Below, piece after piece: positions 1-6,748 of a stretch of 10,927 nt of DNA; positions within the stretch are counted from its first letter, which is position 1, and each line of letters begins with the position of its first letter. The notes beneath the pieces were generated by a model. That model searched no databases. It saw only the letters and a program-made list of their open reading frames with translations, and was not told where the DNA came from. Where the stretch lies: assembly GCA_051004815.1 (NCBI GenBank), contig JBPCJY010000269.1, forward strand, positions 1 through 10,927, read 5' to 3'. The position numbers were made by a program, and so were the translations under genes. The DNA comes from JBBQXY01 sp051004815. Its GTDB lineage: Bacteria; Chloroflexota; Ktedonobacteria; Ktedonobacterales; Ktedonobacteraceae.

Positions 1-97
1 CCGTGGGGCTGCCCCCAGAGTATCGTGAGAGCTGAAGAGCTTAACTACCGTGTTCGGGATGGGAACGGGTGTACCCTCTTCGCTATAATCACCGGTT
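1..97 (-). rRNA. rrf: 5S ribosomal RNA, 3' end cut by the window edge
   Basis: Read on the minus strand, this stretch carries the universal 5S core: a GGTG...ATAGCGAAGAGG 5' part, then CCCGTTCCCATCCCGAACAC, then GGTAGTTAAGCTCTTCAGC and a GGGG/CCCC hairpin. The match to bacterial 5S RNA is unmistakable. About 97 of some 117 nt are present. The 3' strand of helix I lies outside the window, so the exact 5' end (about 96-98) cannot be fixed by pairing. No 23S 3' end is seen upstream (higher coordinates). Here the 5S is therefore the first gene of its transcript, not the last gene of a 16S-23S-5S operon; whether it stands alone or leads other rRNA genes lies beyond the left edge. Confidence 0.95.
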
Positions 98-121
98 CGC
101 CTGCACATACAGACGGTTCTC

Positions 122-162
122 TTGACAGGACGTATGATACTACAGTCTCTCCGTCCTGTCAA
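122..162. repeat. Perfect 11-bp inverted repeat over the 5S promoter
   Basis: The arms TTGACAGGACG (122-132) and CGTCCTGTCAA (152-162) are perfect reverse complements separated by 19 nt. One arm contains the -35 box; the other covers the predicted start point. This could be an operator read by a dimeric or looping regulator. If transcription began further upstream, it could instead be an RNase III type processing stem before 5S. The symmetry is seen directly; the role is inferred. Confidence 0.6.
134..162 (-). promoter_or_regulatory. Sigma70-type promoter of the 5S rRNA gene
   Basis: On the minus strand TTGACA (157-162) is a perfect -35 box, and TATCAT (134-139) is a 5/6 match to the -10 box, with an ideal 17-nt spacer. 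The predicted start is near 127, about 30 nt before the mature 5S end, which suits a short processed leader. It supports independent transcription of the 5S gene. Confidence 0.75.
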
Positions 163-181
163 TACCTTTTTCGACCAGTTT

Positions 182-246
182 CAGGGTTTGTGGATTATTG
201 CTGAGAGGGTCATGGTGGTTGCCTTGGCAATCATTCACAGACCCTG
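182..246. repeat. Inverted repeat able to form an extended stem
   Basis: CAGGGTTTGTG (182-192) pairs with CACAGACCCTG (236-246) over 11 positions with one G-U wobble in plus-strand RNA. Inside, after a symmetric 4 x 4 internal loop, ATTGC (197-201) pairs with GCAAT (227-231). No gene overlaps it. It might be a structured RNA element or a binding site; no T-run follows, so it is not a typical terminator. Confidence 0.45.
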
Positions 247-273
247 CGACCAATGTTGCCAGAAGCTCCATGT

Positions 274-339
274 TTAGTATACGATGGAAAAACCGTCCAC
301 AAGGACAGGGCAATCACCCCGACAAATGCGGTATACTAA
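274..339. repeat. Pair of 9-bp inverted GTATAC-containing arms
   Basis: TTAGTATAC (274-282) and GTATACTAA (331-339) are perfect reverse complements 48 bp apart. Each contains the palindrome GTATAC, and the left arm overlaps a possible -10 box. It could be a two-site operator for the MFS gene, or chance. Confidence 0.3.
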
Positions 340-421
340 GAGCGTCGGCTACTATGCATAGCTGACAAGCTGAAAAAAGATATAGCTACGCAAGGCTTCT
401 CGTCGCCTGTGGCGACCTACA

Positions 422-482
422 ATGCTGTATGAGTGATGGACTTTGCAGTCGCGGATTGCAAAGTCCATCACTCATACAGCAT
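422..482. repeat. Long perfect hairpin in the MFS gene leader
   Basis: The 26 bases at 422-447 are an exact reverse complement of 457-482. The 9-nt middle (448-456) can add a G-U, a U-A and a C-G pair, giving a 29-bp stem with a 3-nt loop in RNA. It ends 47 bp before the chosen MFS start. No T-run follows on either strand, so it does not look like an ordinary terminator, and no gene ends here. It may be a cis-regulatory stem, an RNase III substrate, or a small palindromic repeat element. Confidence 0.8.
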
Positions 483-529
483 GCTTGCACACTGCCTCAA
501 ACCACGAGGAAATGATCAGGATACTACAA

Positions 530-2092
530 ATGACCAAGAACGCAAAAATTATTGTCACGATTGCACTCATGCTGGGAATGTTCCTGGCGGCACTGGACAC
601 CACAATTGTAGGAACGGCACTGCCAACCATTGTAGGCAAGCTGGGCGGTATTACGCTCTACTCGTGGGTATTCTCCGCCTACCTGCTCACTTCGACCACT
701 ACAGTACCTATCTACGGCAAACTGGCCGACCTCTATGGGCGCAAACCAATTTTTCTGTTTGGTACAGCATTATTCCTGCTCGGTTCAATAGCCTCTGGCG
801 CGGCGCAAACGATGGTGCAATTGATTATCTTCCGTGCCATACAAGGGTTGGGCGCGGGTGCTGTATTACCCATCGTGTTGACGATCATTGGAGATATCTT
901 TGAGTTGGAGCAGCGTGCTCGGCTACAGGGACTATTTAGCGGTGTATGGGGCATTTCCAGTGTGGTTGGTCCGGCGGTCGGTGGACTGATTGTCGATCAT
1001 TTTGACTGGCGCTGGGTCTTCTACATCAATATTCCCTTTGGTCTGCTTTCAGCCTTTTTACTCACCATCTACCTGAAAGAAGACATCGAGCGCAAGAAGC
1101 ATAGCCTGGACTATATTGGCACGTTGACGCTGACGGCCAGCATCGTTGCCCTGCTCTTTGCCTGCTTACAGGGTGGAACAGCATGGGCATGGTCATCCTG
1201 GCAAAGCATCAGCTTGTTTGCCGTCGCGGTGGTGTTGCTGATCCTCTTCTTGATCCAGGAACGCCGCTTTGCCGAACCAATTTTGCCGCTAACCCTTTTT
1301 AATAATCGTATGATTGCGGTTGCTAGCATCGGCTCGGTGGTGTTAGGTGTCAATATGTTCGCGCTCACCACCTACATCCCTCTCTTTATCCAGGGGGTGA
1401 AGGGCGGTAGTGCCACTGACGCTGGCATTGTGCTCATACCACAACTGCTATCCTGGCCTATCGCTTCGATGCTTAGCGGCCAAATCATCATTCGCTACGG
1501 CTACCGCTTTACGGCGGGTCTGGGTACCCTCTGCACGGCAATAGGTATGGGCATGGTCATATTCTTCAATCCACAAAGCAGCTTTCCCTTCATCATCACG
1601 GCGATGATCTTGATTGGTAGCGGCTTCGGCCTTGCCAGTACGGCTTACACCCTTTCAGTGCAAAACGCTGTGCCGTGGAACCTGCGTGGTGTCGTCACTG
1701 CTTCATCGCAGTTTTTCCGTACCATTGGCGGTACCATCGGCGTCGCGGTGCTGGGAACAATTCTCAATGCTCAGATGGCATTGCTCTTTTCACCCATCTT
1801 TGCTCACTTCGCCGCTGTGGTAGCGCACTTGCCCAAGAATATCTCCGCCGCGAATGTGTTGCTGACTCCTCAATTACGGGCAACTCTTCCTGGCAATTTC
1901 CTGAGTCAATTAGAAGGTGCGCTGTCTCACAGTCTGCTGTGGGTCTATGCAGTGATGTTTGTCCTGGCTATCATTGGCCTGGTCGCGATGTTTTGGATGC
2001 CGGGCGGGAAAGCGGATAAGCACGTGTATAAAGAGCAAGAAGCAGAAACTTCAGAACAGGTGCAACCTGAAGCTGAAATAACCGTCATTTAA
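530..2092 (+). CDS. MFS drug/proton antiporter, DHA2 (14-helix) family
   Basis: Inner-membrane major facilitator transporter that should export drugs or other toxic compounds in exchange for protons; the substrate is not predictable. With the start at 530 it has 520 residues, usual for 14-helix DHA2 proteins. Visible motifs are LDTTIVGTALP in helix 1 (about 22-32), motif A GKLADLYGRK (63-72), motif B RAIQGLGAG (102-110), the antiporter motif C GISSVVGPAVGG (141-152), then WRWVFYINIPFG (160-171). The C-terminal tail is short, hydrophilic and Glu-rich. The ATG at 530 is preferred because AGGA (518-521) lies 8 nt upstream and the protein then begins as relatives do. The ATG at 512 has its GAGGA only one base away, and a start at 443 would sit inside the long hairpin. 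No regulator or partner gene is adjacent. Confidence 0.93.
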   Translation: MTKNAKIIVTIALMLGMFLAALDTTIVGTALPTIVGKLGGITLYSWVFSAYLLTSTTTVPIYGKLADLYGRKPIFLFGTALFLLGSIASGAAQTMVQLIIFRAIQGLGAGAVLPIVLTIIGDIFELEQRARLQGLFSGVWGISSVVGPAVGGLIVDHFDWRWVFYINIPFGLLSAFLLTIYLKEDIERKKHSLDYIGTLTLTASIVALLFACLQGGTAWAWSSWQSISLFAVAVVLLILFLIQERRFAEPILPLTLFNNRMIAVASIGSVVLGVNMFALTTYIPLFIQGVKGGSATDAGIVLIPQLLSWPIASMLSGQIIIRYGYRFTAGLGTLCTAIGMGMVIFFNPQSSFPFIITAMILIGSGFGLASTAYTLSVQNAVPWNLRGVVTASSQFFRTIGGTIGVAVLGTILNAQMALLFSPIFAHFAAVVAHLPKNISAANVLLTPQLRATLPGNFLSQLEGALSHSLLWVYAVMFVLAIIGLVAMFWMPGGKADKHVYKEQEAETSEQVQPEAEITVI

Positions 2093-2143
2093 ATATGTAC
2101 TGAACCATGTCCTTCTTCTGGCCTCTTTTTCGCGGTTCAGCCC

Positions 2144-2172
2144 TTGATAATAATATTGCGATATGCTATTAT
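2144..2172 (+). promoter_or_regulatory. Sigma70-type promoter for the 71-residue membrane protein
   Basis: TTGATA (2144-2149) and TATTAT (2167-2172) are each one base off consensus and are separated by exactly 17 nt. The predicted start is near 2179, giving a leader of roughly 190 nt before the gene at 2368. A dyad (ATATTGC / GCAATAT) brackets the -10 box and could be an operator. Confidence 0.65.
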
Positions 2173-2244
2173 AAATATAACACTTAGCAATATCATCAGG
2201 GACAGATCATGAAGGGACGAGCAGGGGAATGATTCTCTGAGGAA

Positions 2245-2304
2245 GGGGAGAGCCGCACCCCAAGCTGAAAATGGGACACTTCAGCTTGGGATGCGACTCT
2301 CCCC
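2245..2304. repeat. 25-bp imperfect hairpin in a long leader
   Basis: The arms 2245-2268 and 2281-2304 are reverse complements at 22 of 24 positions. One more A-T pair (2269/2280) extends the stem inwards, leaving a 10-nt loop. It starts with GGGGAGAG and closes with CTCTCCCC. It sits about 65 nt after the predicted transcript start and 63 nt before the next gene. No T-tract follows, so a plain terminator is unlikely; a regulatory leader structure or palindromic repeat element fits better. Confidence 0.7.
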
Positions 2305-2367
2305 CATCAAGGTTCCTACAGACTAGAAGTTGTACATTGTGTCCTTAGAAAGGAACAGGAGTATAAG

Positions 2368-2583
2368 ATGCTTCGCAAAAGAAACTATTGGACCTACAGT
2401 GCTGGCCTCGCCATCGCCTGGGCGGTTGTTCTGCTACTCACACGGATGATCCGGGGCAGCGAGGGCGAGCAAACCATCCTGTTAGTCTTTGGCGGCTTCT
2501 GTATCGGCTGGGTGTCGACGACGATTGCCCGATACGTCTACCCGCCGCCAAAGCGTTGGGAGTTGAACCGCCGCCAGGAGTGA
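2368..2583 (+). CDS. Small two-helix membrane protein of unknown function
   Basis: A 71-residue protein that I do not assign to a known family. It starts MLRKRNYW, then has two hydrophobic segments, about residues 10-27 and 37-56, with a short charged loop (RMIRGSEGEQ) between them and a basic, proline-containing end (PPPKRWELNRRQE). The positive charge at both ends predicts N and C termini in the cytoplasm. The start is well supported: AGGAG (2357-2361) lies 6 nt before the ATG, and a good promoter stands upstream at 2144-2172. It faces smc tail to tail with a 116-bp gap. It is likely a real expressed gene, but nothing in its neighbourhood suggests a role. Confidence 0.75.
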   Translation: MLRKRNYWTYSAGLAIAWAVVLLLTRMIRGSEGEQTILLVFGGFCIGWVSTTIARYVYPPPKRWELNRRQE

Positions 2584-2613
2584 TATCCTCAATCGACCCT
2601 CCCTCCTTATTTA

Positions 2614-2640
2614 CCAGGTAAGCCCCTTGTGGGTACCTGG
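2614..2640. terminator. Hairpin between convergent genes, possible shared terminator
   Basis: CCAGGTA (2614-2620) pairs with TACCTGG (2634-2640), with extra CCC/GGG pairing inside after a 2-nt bulge. It lies between the ends of the small membrane protein gene and smc, where a bidirectional terminator would be expected. No clear T-run follows on either strand, so an intrinsic terminator is only a possibility. Confidence 0.35.
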
Positions 2641-2699
2641 GATGGGTGGGTGGCCTGGCTTAAGTGAGATATATTGGCCCCTGGCGACCGCTCTGGTGA

Positions 2700-5600
2700 C
2701 TATCTGTCTCCCGCGACCGCCGCCTCTTCCAATTTCATAGAGAGCAAGCGGGAGATGCTGTCACCACCCATTGATACGCCGTAGATCACTTGCGAAGAGG
2801 TCATAGTCACGCGATTGTGCGTAATCACAATAAATTGTGTGCGTTGGGCGAGCCGTTTCAGGATATCGCAGAAGCGGACAACATTCGCTTCGTCGAGGGC
2901 CGCATCAACCTCGTCAAGCAAGCAGAAGGGGGGCGGGTTGATCTCTAAGAGGGCAAAGAGTAAAGCGGCAGAGACCAGCGCACGCTCTCCACCTGAGAGC
3001 AACGATAAATCTTGTACTTTCTTGCCGGGCGGTTGCACAATGACCTCTACACCGGCTGGCATGCTTCCCGCCGATACTACCTCATCCTCGCTGGCTTTAG
3101 CGGTAATCAATTCCAGGCGAGCATTGCCACCGTTAAAGAGCGTTGTGAAATGTTCGCGAAAACGTGCGTTGACGGCCTGAAAGGTAGCCTCAAATTGCCG
3201 TGCCATCGTCACATCCAGTTGCCCAATGATTGCACGCAGGTGCAGAGCGGCCTGTTCCATATCTTTGTTCTGTGTAGAGAGAAATTCAAAACGGGTGCGC
3301 GTTTCTTCATACTGTTGCGGCGCGGCGGGATCACAGCCACCCAATGCCTTGATGCGTCCACGCAAGCCATCAACACGCCGTCGTAACTTGCGCAGTTGCG
3401 CCTCCTCTTCCTCTGATAACCTGCCAGGATCACTGGTAGCTAGCGCACCAGCCACATCATCCTCTGCTATACCATCCGCCTGAGCATCGGCACGGGCAGC
3501 ATAGCCGCTTAATTCTTTGGGGTCGCTCACACCCATTTCTTCTTGCAATTGGGCTAACAGCGACTCCACCGCGTCGCGTGCCTTCTGGCTATCTAATAGA
3601 CAGCGGCGATATACACCCTCCAATTCAGTCATAGTATGGCGCAATTGTAGTGTCTGGTGTTCCAAACCCGTGAGTTGGCGATCAATTTCATTCGATTGCT
3701 CTTCCACGGAGTGTAATTCATGTGCCAGCGTTTGTTCGTGTGCGCGAGCCTGCTCCAACTCCTGATGCTGTAGCGCAACTGCTTCCTGCAAGGCTTGTTG
3801 TCGCTGTTCCGCCTCTTTCACGCGTGCGCGATGCTGCTCAATCTGTGCTTTCACATCCTGGGCTTGTGTCTGCCTGGCGGCCAATTGTTGCTGCTGTGCC
3901 TTAGCCTCCTGTCGCTTCACCGCCAGGGCAGTACGCCCCTTCCCAAGCTCATCTTGCTGGCGACGATAGATGATGGCTCGTTCCTCCATCTCGTGTTGCA
4001 GTTCTTCGGCCAAACCCGCCATTTCATGCTGCGACTTCTCATGGACATGTACACGCTCCTGAGCAGCCTGTACCTCCTGCTCCAAGCCAACTACCTCCGC
4101 CGCTAACTGCTGCTCGATAGAGATCGCCATACGCAACTCTGTTTGCAAACGTTCCTGATCGCGCTGCGTTGTTGTCAGCAGTTTGTTCAGTTCGTACACA
4201 CGCCCGACTATCTTTTGTAGCTCTTTATCAATGGAGGATTGTTCCGCACGGCGTCCCTCCTGCATGCGCTGCATCTTACTGATTGTTTCATTGAGTTGAT
4301 CGATCAGCGCAACGTGGTCGCTTAATTGCTGTGGCAGCTCACGCAATTCTCGTTCATAGGCCAGCAATCCCTGTTGACTACCCTCTTTCCCACTGCCACC
4401 GGAGAGCCAACCCGCGCTGTGCAGCACCTCTCCCTGCTGTGTAACAACCACCTCAAAAGGTAAATCGCTGGACGAGGACATACTGAGGGTGGAAATCCAG
4501 GCGAAAAGTTCCCTGGCAGCAGCTACATCTTTCACAAGCACGATACCATGTAGCATGCGACGGAAAAGCGGCAGGTAGAGCGGTTCACACTGGATATGTC
4601 GCCATGCAAACCCTATTACACGTTGTTGCAAGGATGGGGACACGGCCACGAAGCGATTGAGCGTGTCCTCCTGTACTTGCCAACTTGTTTCATCACTATC
4701 ATCCTCTGGTCGTCCATCGTTCAGCCACATGACCATCGCTTTGCCGAGTTTCGCACTTTGCAAATACTGGAGACTGCTATGGGCATCCTCCAATGTTCGC
4801 ACCACCACAGCCTGTACATATGGCCCAAGGGCCGCTTCGATAGCCACCTCCATACCAGCGGGGGCAACGCCAAGTTGGGGAACAGGGCCGATCAAGCCCG
4901 ACACTTTCCCGGCAGGCGCACGTAACAGATTGCGCACACCATCGCTATACCCGCTCAAGCTTTGTCGCCAGTTCTTGAGCATAGTCAAGCGATCATTGAC
5001 GGTGCGTCGCTGTCTTTCAGCCTCTGCCAGCGTAGCTTTCAAATGCTCCACTTCCTGCTGAGCGTCCGCTATCGCCCGTGCCACTACCTGCTTACGCTGT
5101 GTAACCTGCTGTTCTTCAACGTGTGCCACGTCCAGATGCGACCGTTCATCCTGGAGACGCGTTTCCAATGTGCGCAAGGTTTGCTGAGATTGAGCGATGG
5201 TATCTCGGCGAGCAGCCAGAGTACGATTGCGCTCTCCCAGGTGCTTCTGTTGTCGGCCCAGGTCTGTCTGGCTGGCTCCCAGGCGAGCCTGTACCTGGAT
5301 GAGATCATTTTGCGCCGCCCGTAGACGCCGCTCCTCCATCTCGTAATCTTTTTGTGCTCTGGAGACCTGTACCTCAAGTGCGGCGAGAGCCGAGGCACTG
5401 ATGTCTACTGCTTCATCGGCAAGGTCGCATTGCTCTTCCTGGTCAATAAGCTGTTGTTGCAGGGCAATCAGGCGTTCGCGCAAACGTCGTTCTTCTTGTT
5501 GCTGATCGCTGCGTTGGCTGGCCAAACCGATGATACGCTCTTCGTTCACCGCCAGGTCACGCCCGATTTTCTGCACAACAGCATTGGCCTCGTTACAGGC

Positions 5601-6464
5601 TCCGCGAGCTTCGGCAATACGTGTGCGCAGTGTTTGACGGGTAGAGCGCAACACATTACCCTGCTCGTCTGCCGCCTGGATAGACTGTTCCAGGTGGCGA
5701 ACTTTCCGTGTCTGCTCCTGTTCCGCGACTTCCGCCCGTTCGCGTGCAGTACGTAAACGCCGCCATTGCAGGGCGTACCATGTCAGTAGAACATCCTGTA
5801 GTTCGCTATTGAGTTGCTGAAACTCCACTGCTCGCTGAGCCTGTTCGCGTAAAGGTCCCAGGCGTGGTTCGATCTCGTTCACGATGTCACGCAGACGTTC
5901 CAGGTTCTGCTCTGTCTGGCGCAGACGGTTCTCAGCCTCAGCACGCTGCACCTGGAATGGGCGTATGCCCGCGGCATCTTCAAAGAGGCCACGCCGCTCC
6001 TCGGCACGCAAGCTCAAAGCGGCATCTATCGACCCTTGCCCAACGACGGTATATGAATCGTGCCCTATGCGTGCCTGTGCCAAAAGCAATACGACATCGC
6101 GCAGACGAACTCTCTGTTTATTGATCAGGTATTCGTTTTCGCCAGAACGAAAACTGCGCCGTGTGACGGTGATCTCGCTATATTCCGATGGCACCCAGCC
6201 AGTGTTATTATCGATTGTCAGCGATACTTCGGCCATACCCAGGGCGGACTTCCCATGACCTCCCACGAAGATAATGTCGTCACTTTTTTTCCCACGCAAC
6301 TGGCGCATGCTCTGTTCACCCAGCACCCAGCGCATCGCGTCCGCCACATTTGATTTTCCGGCGCCATTTGGCCCGACCACCGCCGTTATCCCCGTACTGA
6401 ACTCCAGGGATGTGCGCACAGCAAAGCTCTTAAAGCCAAACATTTCTAAACGTTTGAGATACAC
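2700..6464 (-). CDS. smc: Chromosome segregation ATPase SMC
   Basis: Structural maintenance of chromosomes protein, the ATPase core of bacterial condensin, which works as a dimer with ScpA and ScpB to organise and separate the chromosome. The N-terminal head has MYLKRLEMFGFKSF and Walker A GPNGAGKSN (about 32-40), then VGQGSID and EERRGLFEDAAGI around 140-165. A Gln/Glu-rich coiled coil follows, then a hinge at about 500-690, a second coiled coil, and the C-terminal head with signature LSGGERALV (near 1155), Walker B CLLDEVDAALDEANV (about 1180-1195) and the FIVITHNR switch. All catalytic motifs are intact. At 1254 residues it is somewhat longer than the usual 1150-1200. The start is GTG at 6464, with a weak AGGG site 7 nt upstream; starting at the later Met would cut the conserved N terminus. 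The scpA, scpB, rnc and ftsY genes are not nearby. Near residue 1040 the usual LGPVN segment reads LGGCDPAAPQQY. Confidence 0.97.
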   Translation of the reverse strand: MYLKRLEMFGFKSFAVRTSLEFSTGITAVVGPNGAGKSNVADAMRWVLGEQSMRQLRGKKSDDIIFVGGHGKSALGMAEVSLTIDNNTGWVPSEYSEITVTRRSFRSGENEYLINKQRVRLRDVVLLLAQARIGHDSYTVVGQGSIDAALSLRAEERRGLFEDAAGIRPFQVQRAEAENRLRQTEQNLERLRDIVNEIEPRLGPLREQAQRAVEFQQLNSELQDVLLTWYALQWRRLRTARERAEVAEQEQTRKVRHLEQSIQAADEQGNVLRSTRQTLRTRIAEARGACNEANAVVQKIGRDLAVNEERIIGLASQRSDQQQEERRLRERLIALQQQLIDQEEQCDLADEAVDISASALAALEVQVSRAQKDYEMEERRLRAAQNDLIQVQARLGASQTDLGRQQKHLGERNRTLAARRDTIAQSQQTLRTLETRLQDERSHLDVAHVEEQQVTQRKQVVARAIADAQQEVEHLKATLAEAERQRRTVNDRLTMLKNWRQSLSGYSDGVRNLLRAPAGKVSGLIGPVPQLGVAPAGMEVAIEAALGPYVQAVVVRTLEDAHSSLQYLQSAKLGKAMVMWLNDGRPEDDSDETSWQVQEDTLNRFVAVSPSLQQRVIGFAWRHIQCEPLYLPLFRRMLHGIVLVKDVAAARELFAWISTLSMSSSSDLPFEVVVTQQGEVLHSAGWLSGGSGKEGSQQGLLAYERELRELPQQLSDHVALIDQLNETISKMQRMQEGRRAEQSSIDKELQKIVGRVYELNKLLTTTQRDQERLQTELRMAISIEQQLAAEVVGLEQEVQAAQERVHVHEKSQHEMAGLAEELQHEMEERAIIYRRQQDELGKGRTALAVKRQEAKAQQQQLAARQTQAQDVKAQIEQHRARVKEAEQRQQALQEAVALQHQELEQARAHEQTLAHELHSVEEQSNEIDRQLTGLEHQTLQLRHTMTELEGVYRRCLLDSQKARDAVESLLAQLQEEMGVSDPKELSGYAARADAQADGIAEDDVAGALATSDPGRLSEEEEAQLRKLRRRVDGLRGRIKALGGCDPAAPQQYEETRTRFEFLSTQNKDMEQAALHLRAIIGQLDVTMARQFEATFQAVNARFREHFTTLFNGGNARLELITAKASEDEVVSAGSMPAGVEVIVQPPGKKVQDLSLLSGGERALVSAALLFALLEINPPPFCLLDEVDAALDEANVVRFCDILKRLAQRTQFIVITHNRVTMTSSQVIYGVSMGGDSISRLLSMKLEEAAVAGDR

Positions 6465-6516
6465 AGTATCGCCCTACTCTTCTTCCGTCGAAATTTCTTT
6501 CCTGATCGTGTGAATG

Positions 6517-6545
6517 ATGATACCATAGTGTGCCTGGTGAGTCGA
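6517..6545 (-). promoter_or_regulatory. Probable smc promoter, extended -10 type
   Basis: On the minus strand TCGACT (6540-6545, 4/6 match) is followed after 17 nt by TATCAT (6517-6522), and the -10 is preceded by TGG, the extended -10 signature. The start would fall near 6510, about 46 nt before the smc GTG codon. Confidence 0.5.
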
Positions 6546-6670
6546 GTGGCAATTTATCAATGGGTATATGAAGGGCTTGACTGCAAATAATTCACATACT
6601 CGACAGTGAGGTAGTTCATAGTAAACGTAAGGCAAGCTATGTATGATAGAGATAGATAACAGCACCGTGT

Positions 6671-6698
6671 TTGCTAGCGATAGCTGTTTTACTATGAT
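6671..6698 (+). promoter_or_regulatory. Promoter of the Q/N-tailed membrane protein gene
   Basis: TTGCTA (6671-6676), a 16-nt spacer, and TATGAT (6693-6698) give a fair sigma70 promoter. The start near 6705 leaves about 44 nt of leader before the GTG at 6749. It is back to back with the probable smc promoter. Confidence 0.5.
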
Positions 6699-6748
6699 GT
6701 TTGGGTCTTGCTTTTATTACAGGACACAATCAAAAGAGGGAGAAACCT

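Larger units (their letters stand above)
98..529. other. Intergenic region between 5S rRNA and the MFS gene
   Basis: There is no convincing protein gene in these 432 bases. The region holds the minus-strand 5S promoter with its inverted repeat (122-162), a stem-like dyad (182-246), two GTATAC-containing arms (274-282 and 331-339), a small GTCGCC/GGCGAC hairpin near 402-417, and a very long hairpin (422-482). One moderate plus-strand promoter candidate is TTGCCA (256-261), 16 nt, TATACG (278-283). Open frames that start inside the 422-482 hairpin lack a ribosome binding site. Confidence 0.7.

Noticed and set aside
422..482. Terminal inverted repeats of a miniature transposon
   Set aside because: The arms enclose only 9 nt, no target-site duplication is visible, and the other hairpins in the window have unrelated sequences.
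443..529. N-terminal extension of the MFS protein from an ATG at 443
   Set aside because: That start lies within the perfect hairpin, has no ribosome binding site, and adds residues unlike any MFS N terminus. The start at 530 has an SD site and the normal beginning.
1..529. tRNA genes or a 23S 3' end next to the 5S gene
   Set aside because: No cloverleaf with a TTCGAATCC-type arm and no 23S 3' sequence could be found on either strand.
2100..2140. CTGAACC / GGTTCAG dyad after the MFS stop as a terminator
   Set aside because: The arms are only 7 bp with a 27-nt loop and no T-run after the second arm; too weak to call.
2210..2233. Seven-codon leader peptide (MKGRAGE) before the 2245-2304 hairpin
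   Set aside because: There is no good ribosome binding site and no run of codons for one amino acid, so transcription attenuation is not supported.
5084..5398. Open frames inside smc on both strands, some over 100 codons
   Set aside because: They are out-of-frame readings of a long coding sequence, without start signals or recognisable domains; the smc frame itself has clear motifs throughout.
6474..6665. 63-codon open frame just upstream of smc on the minus strand
   Set aside because: It starts with GTG without a ribosome binding site, runs through the probable smc promoter and leader, and its Cys/His/Ile-rich composition looks like translated non-coding DNA.
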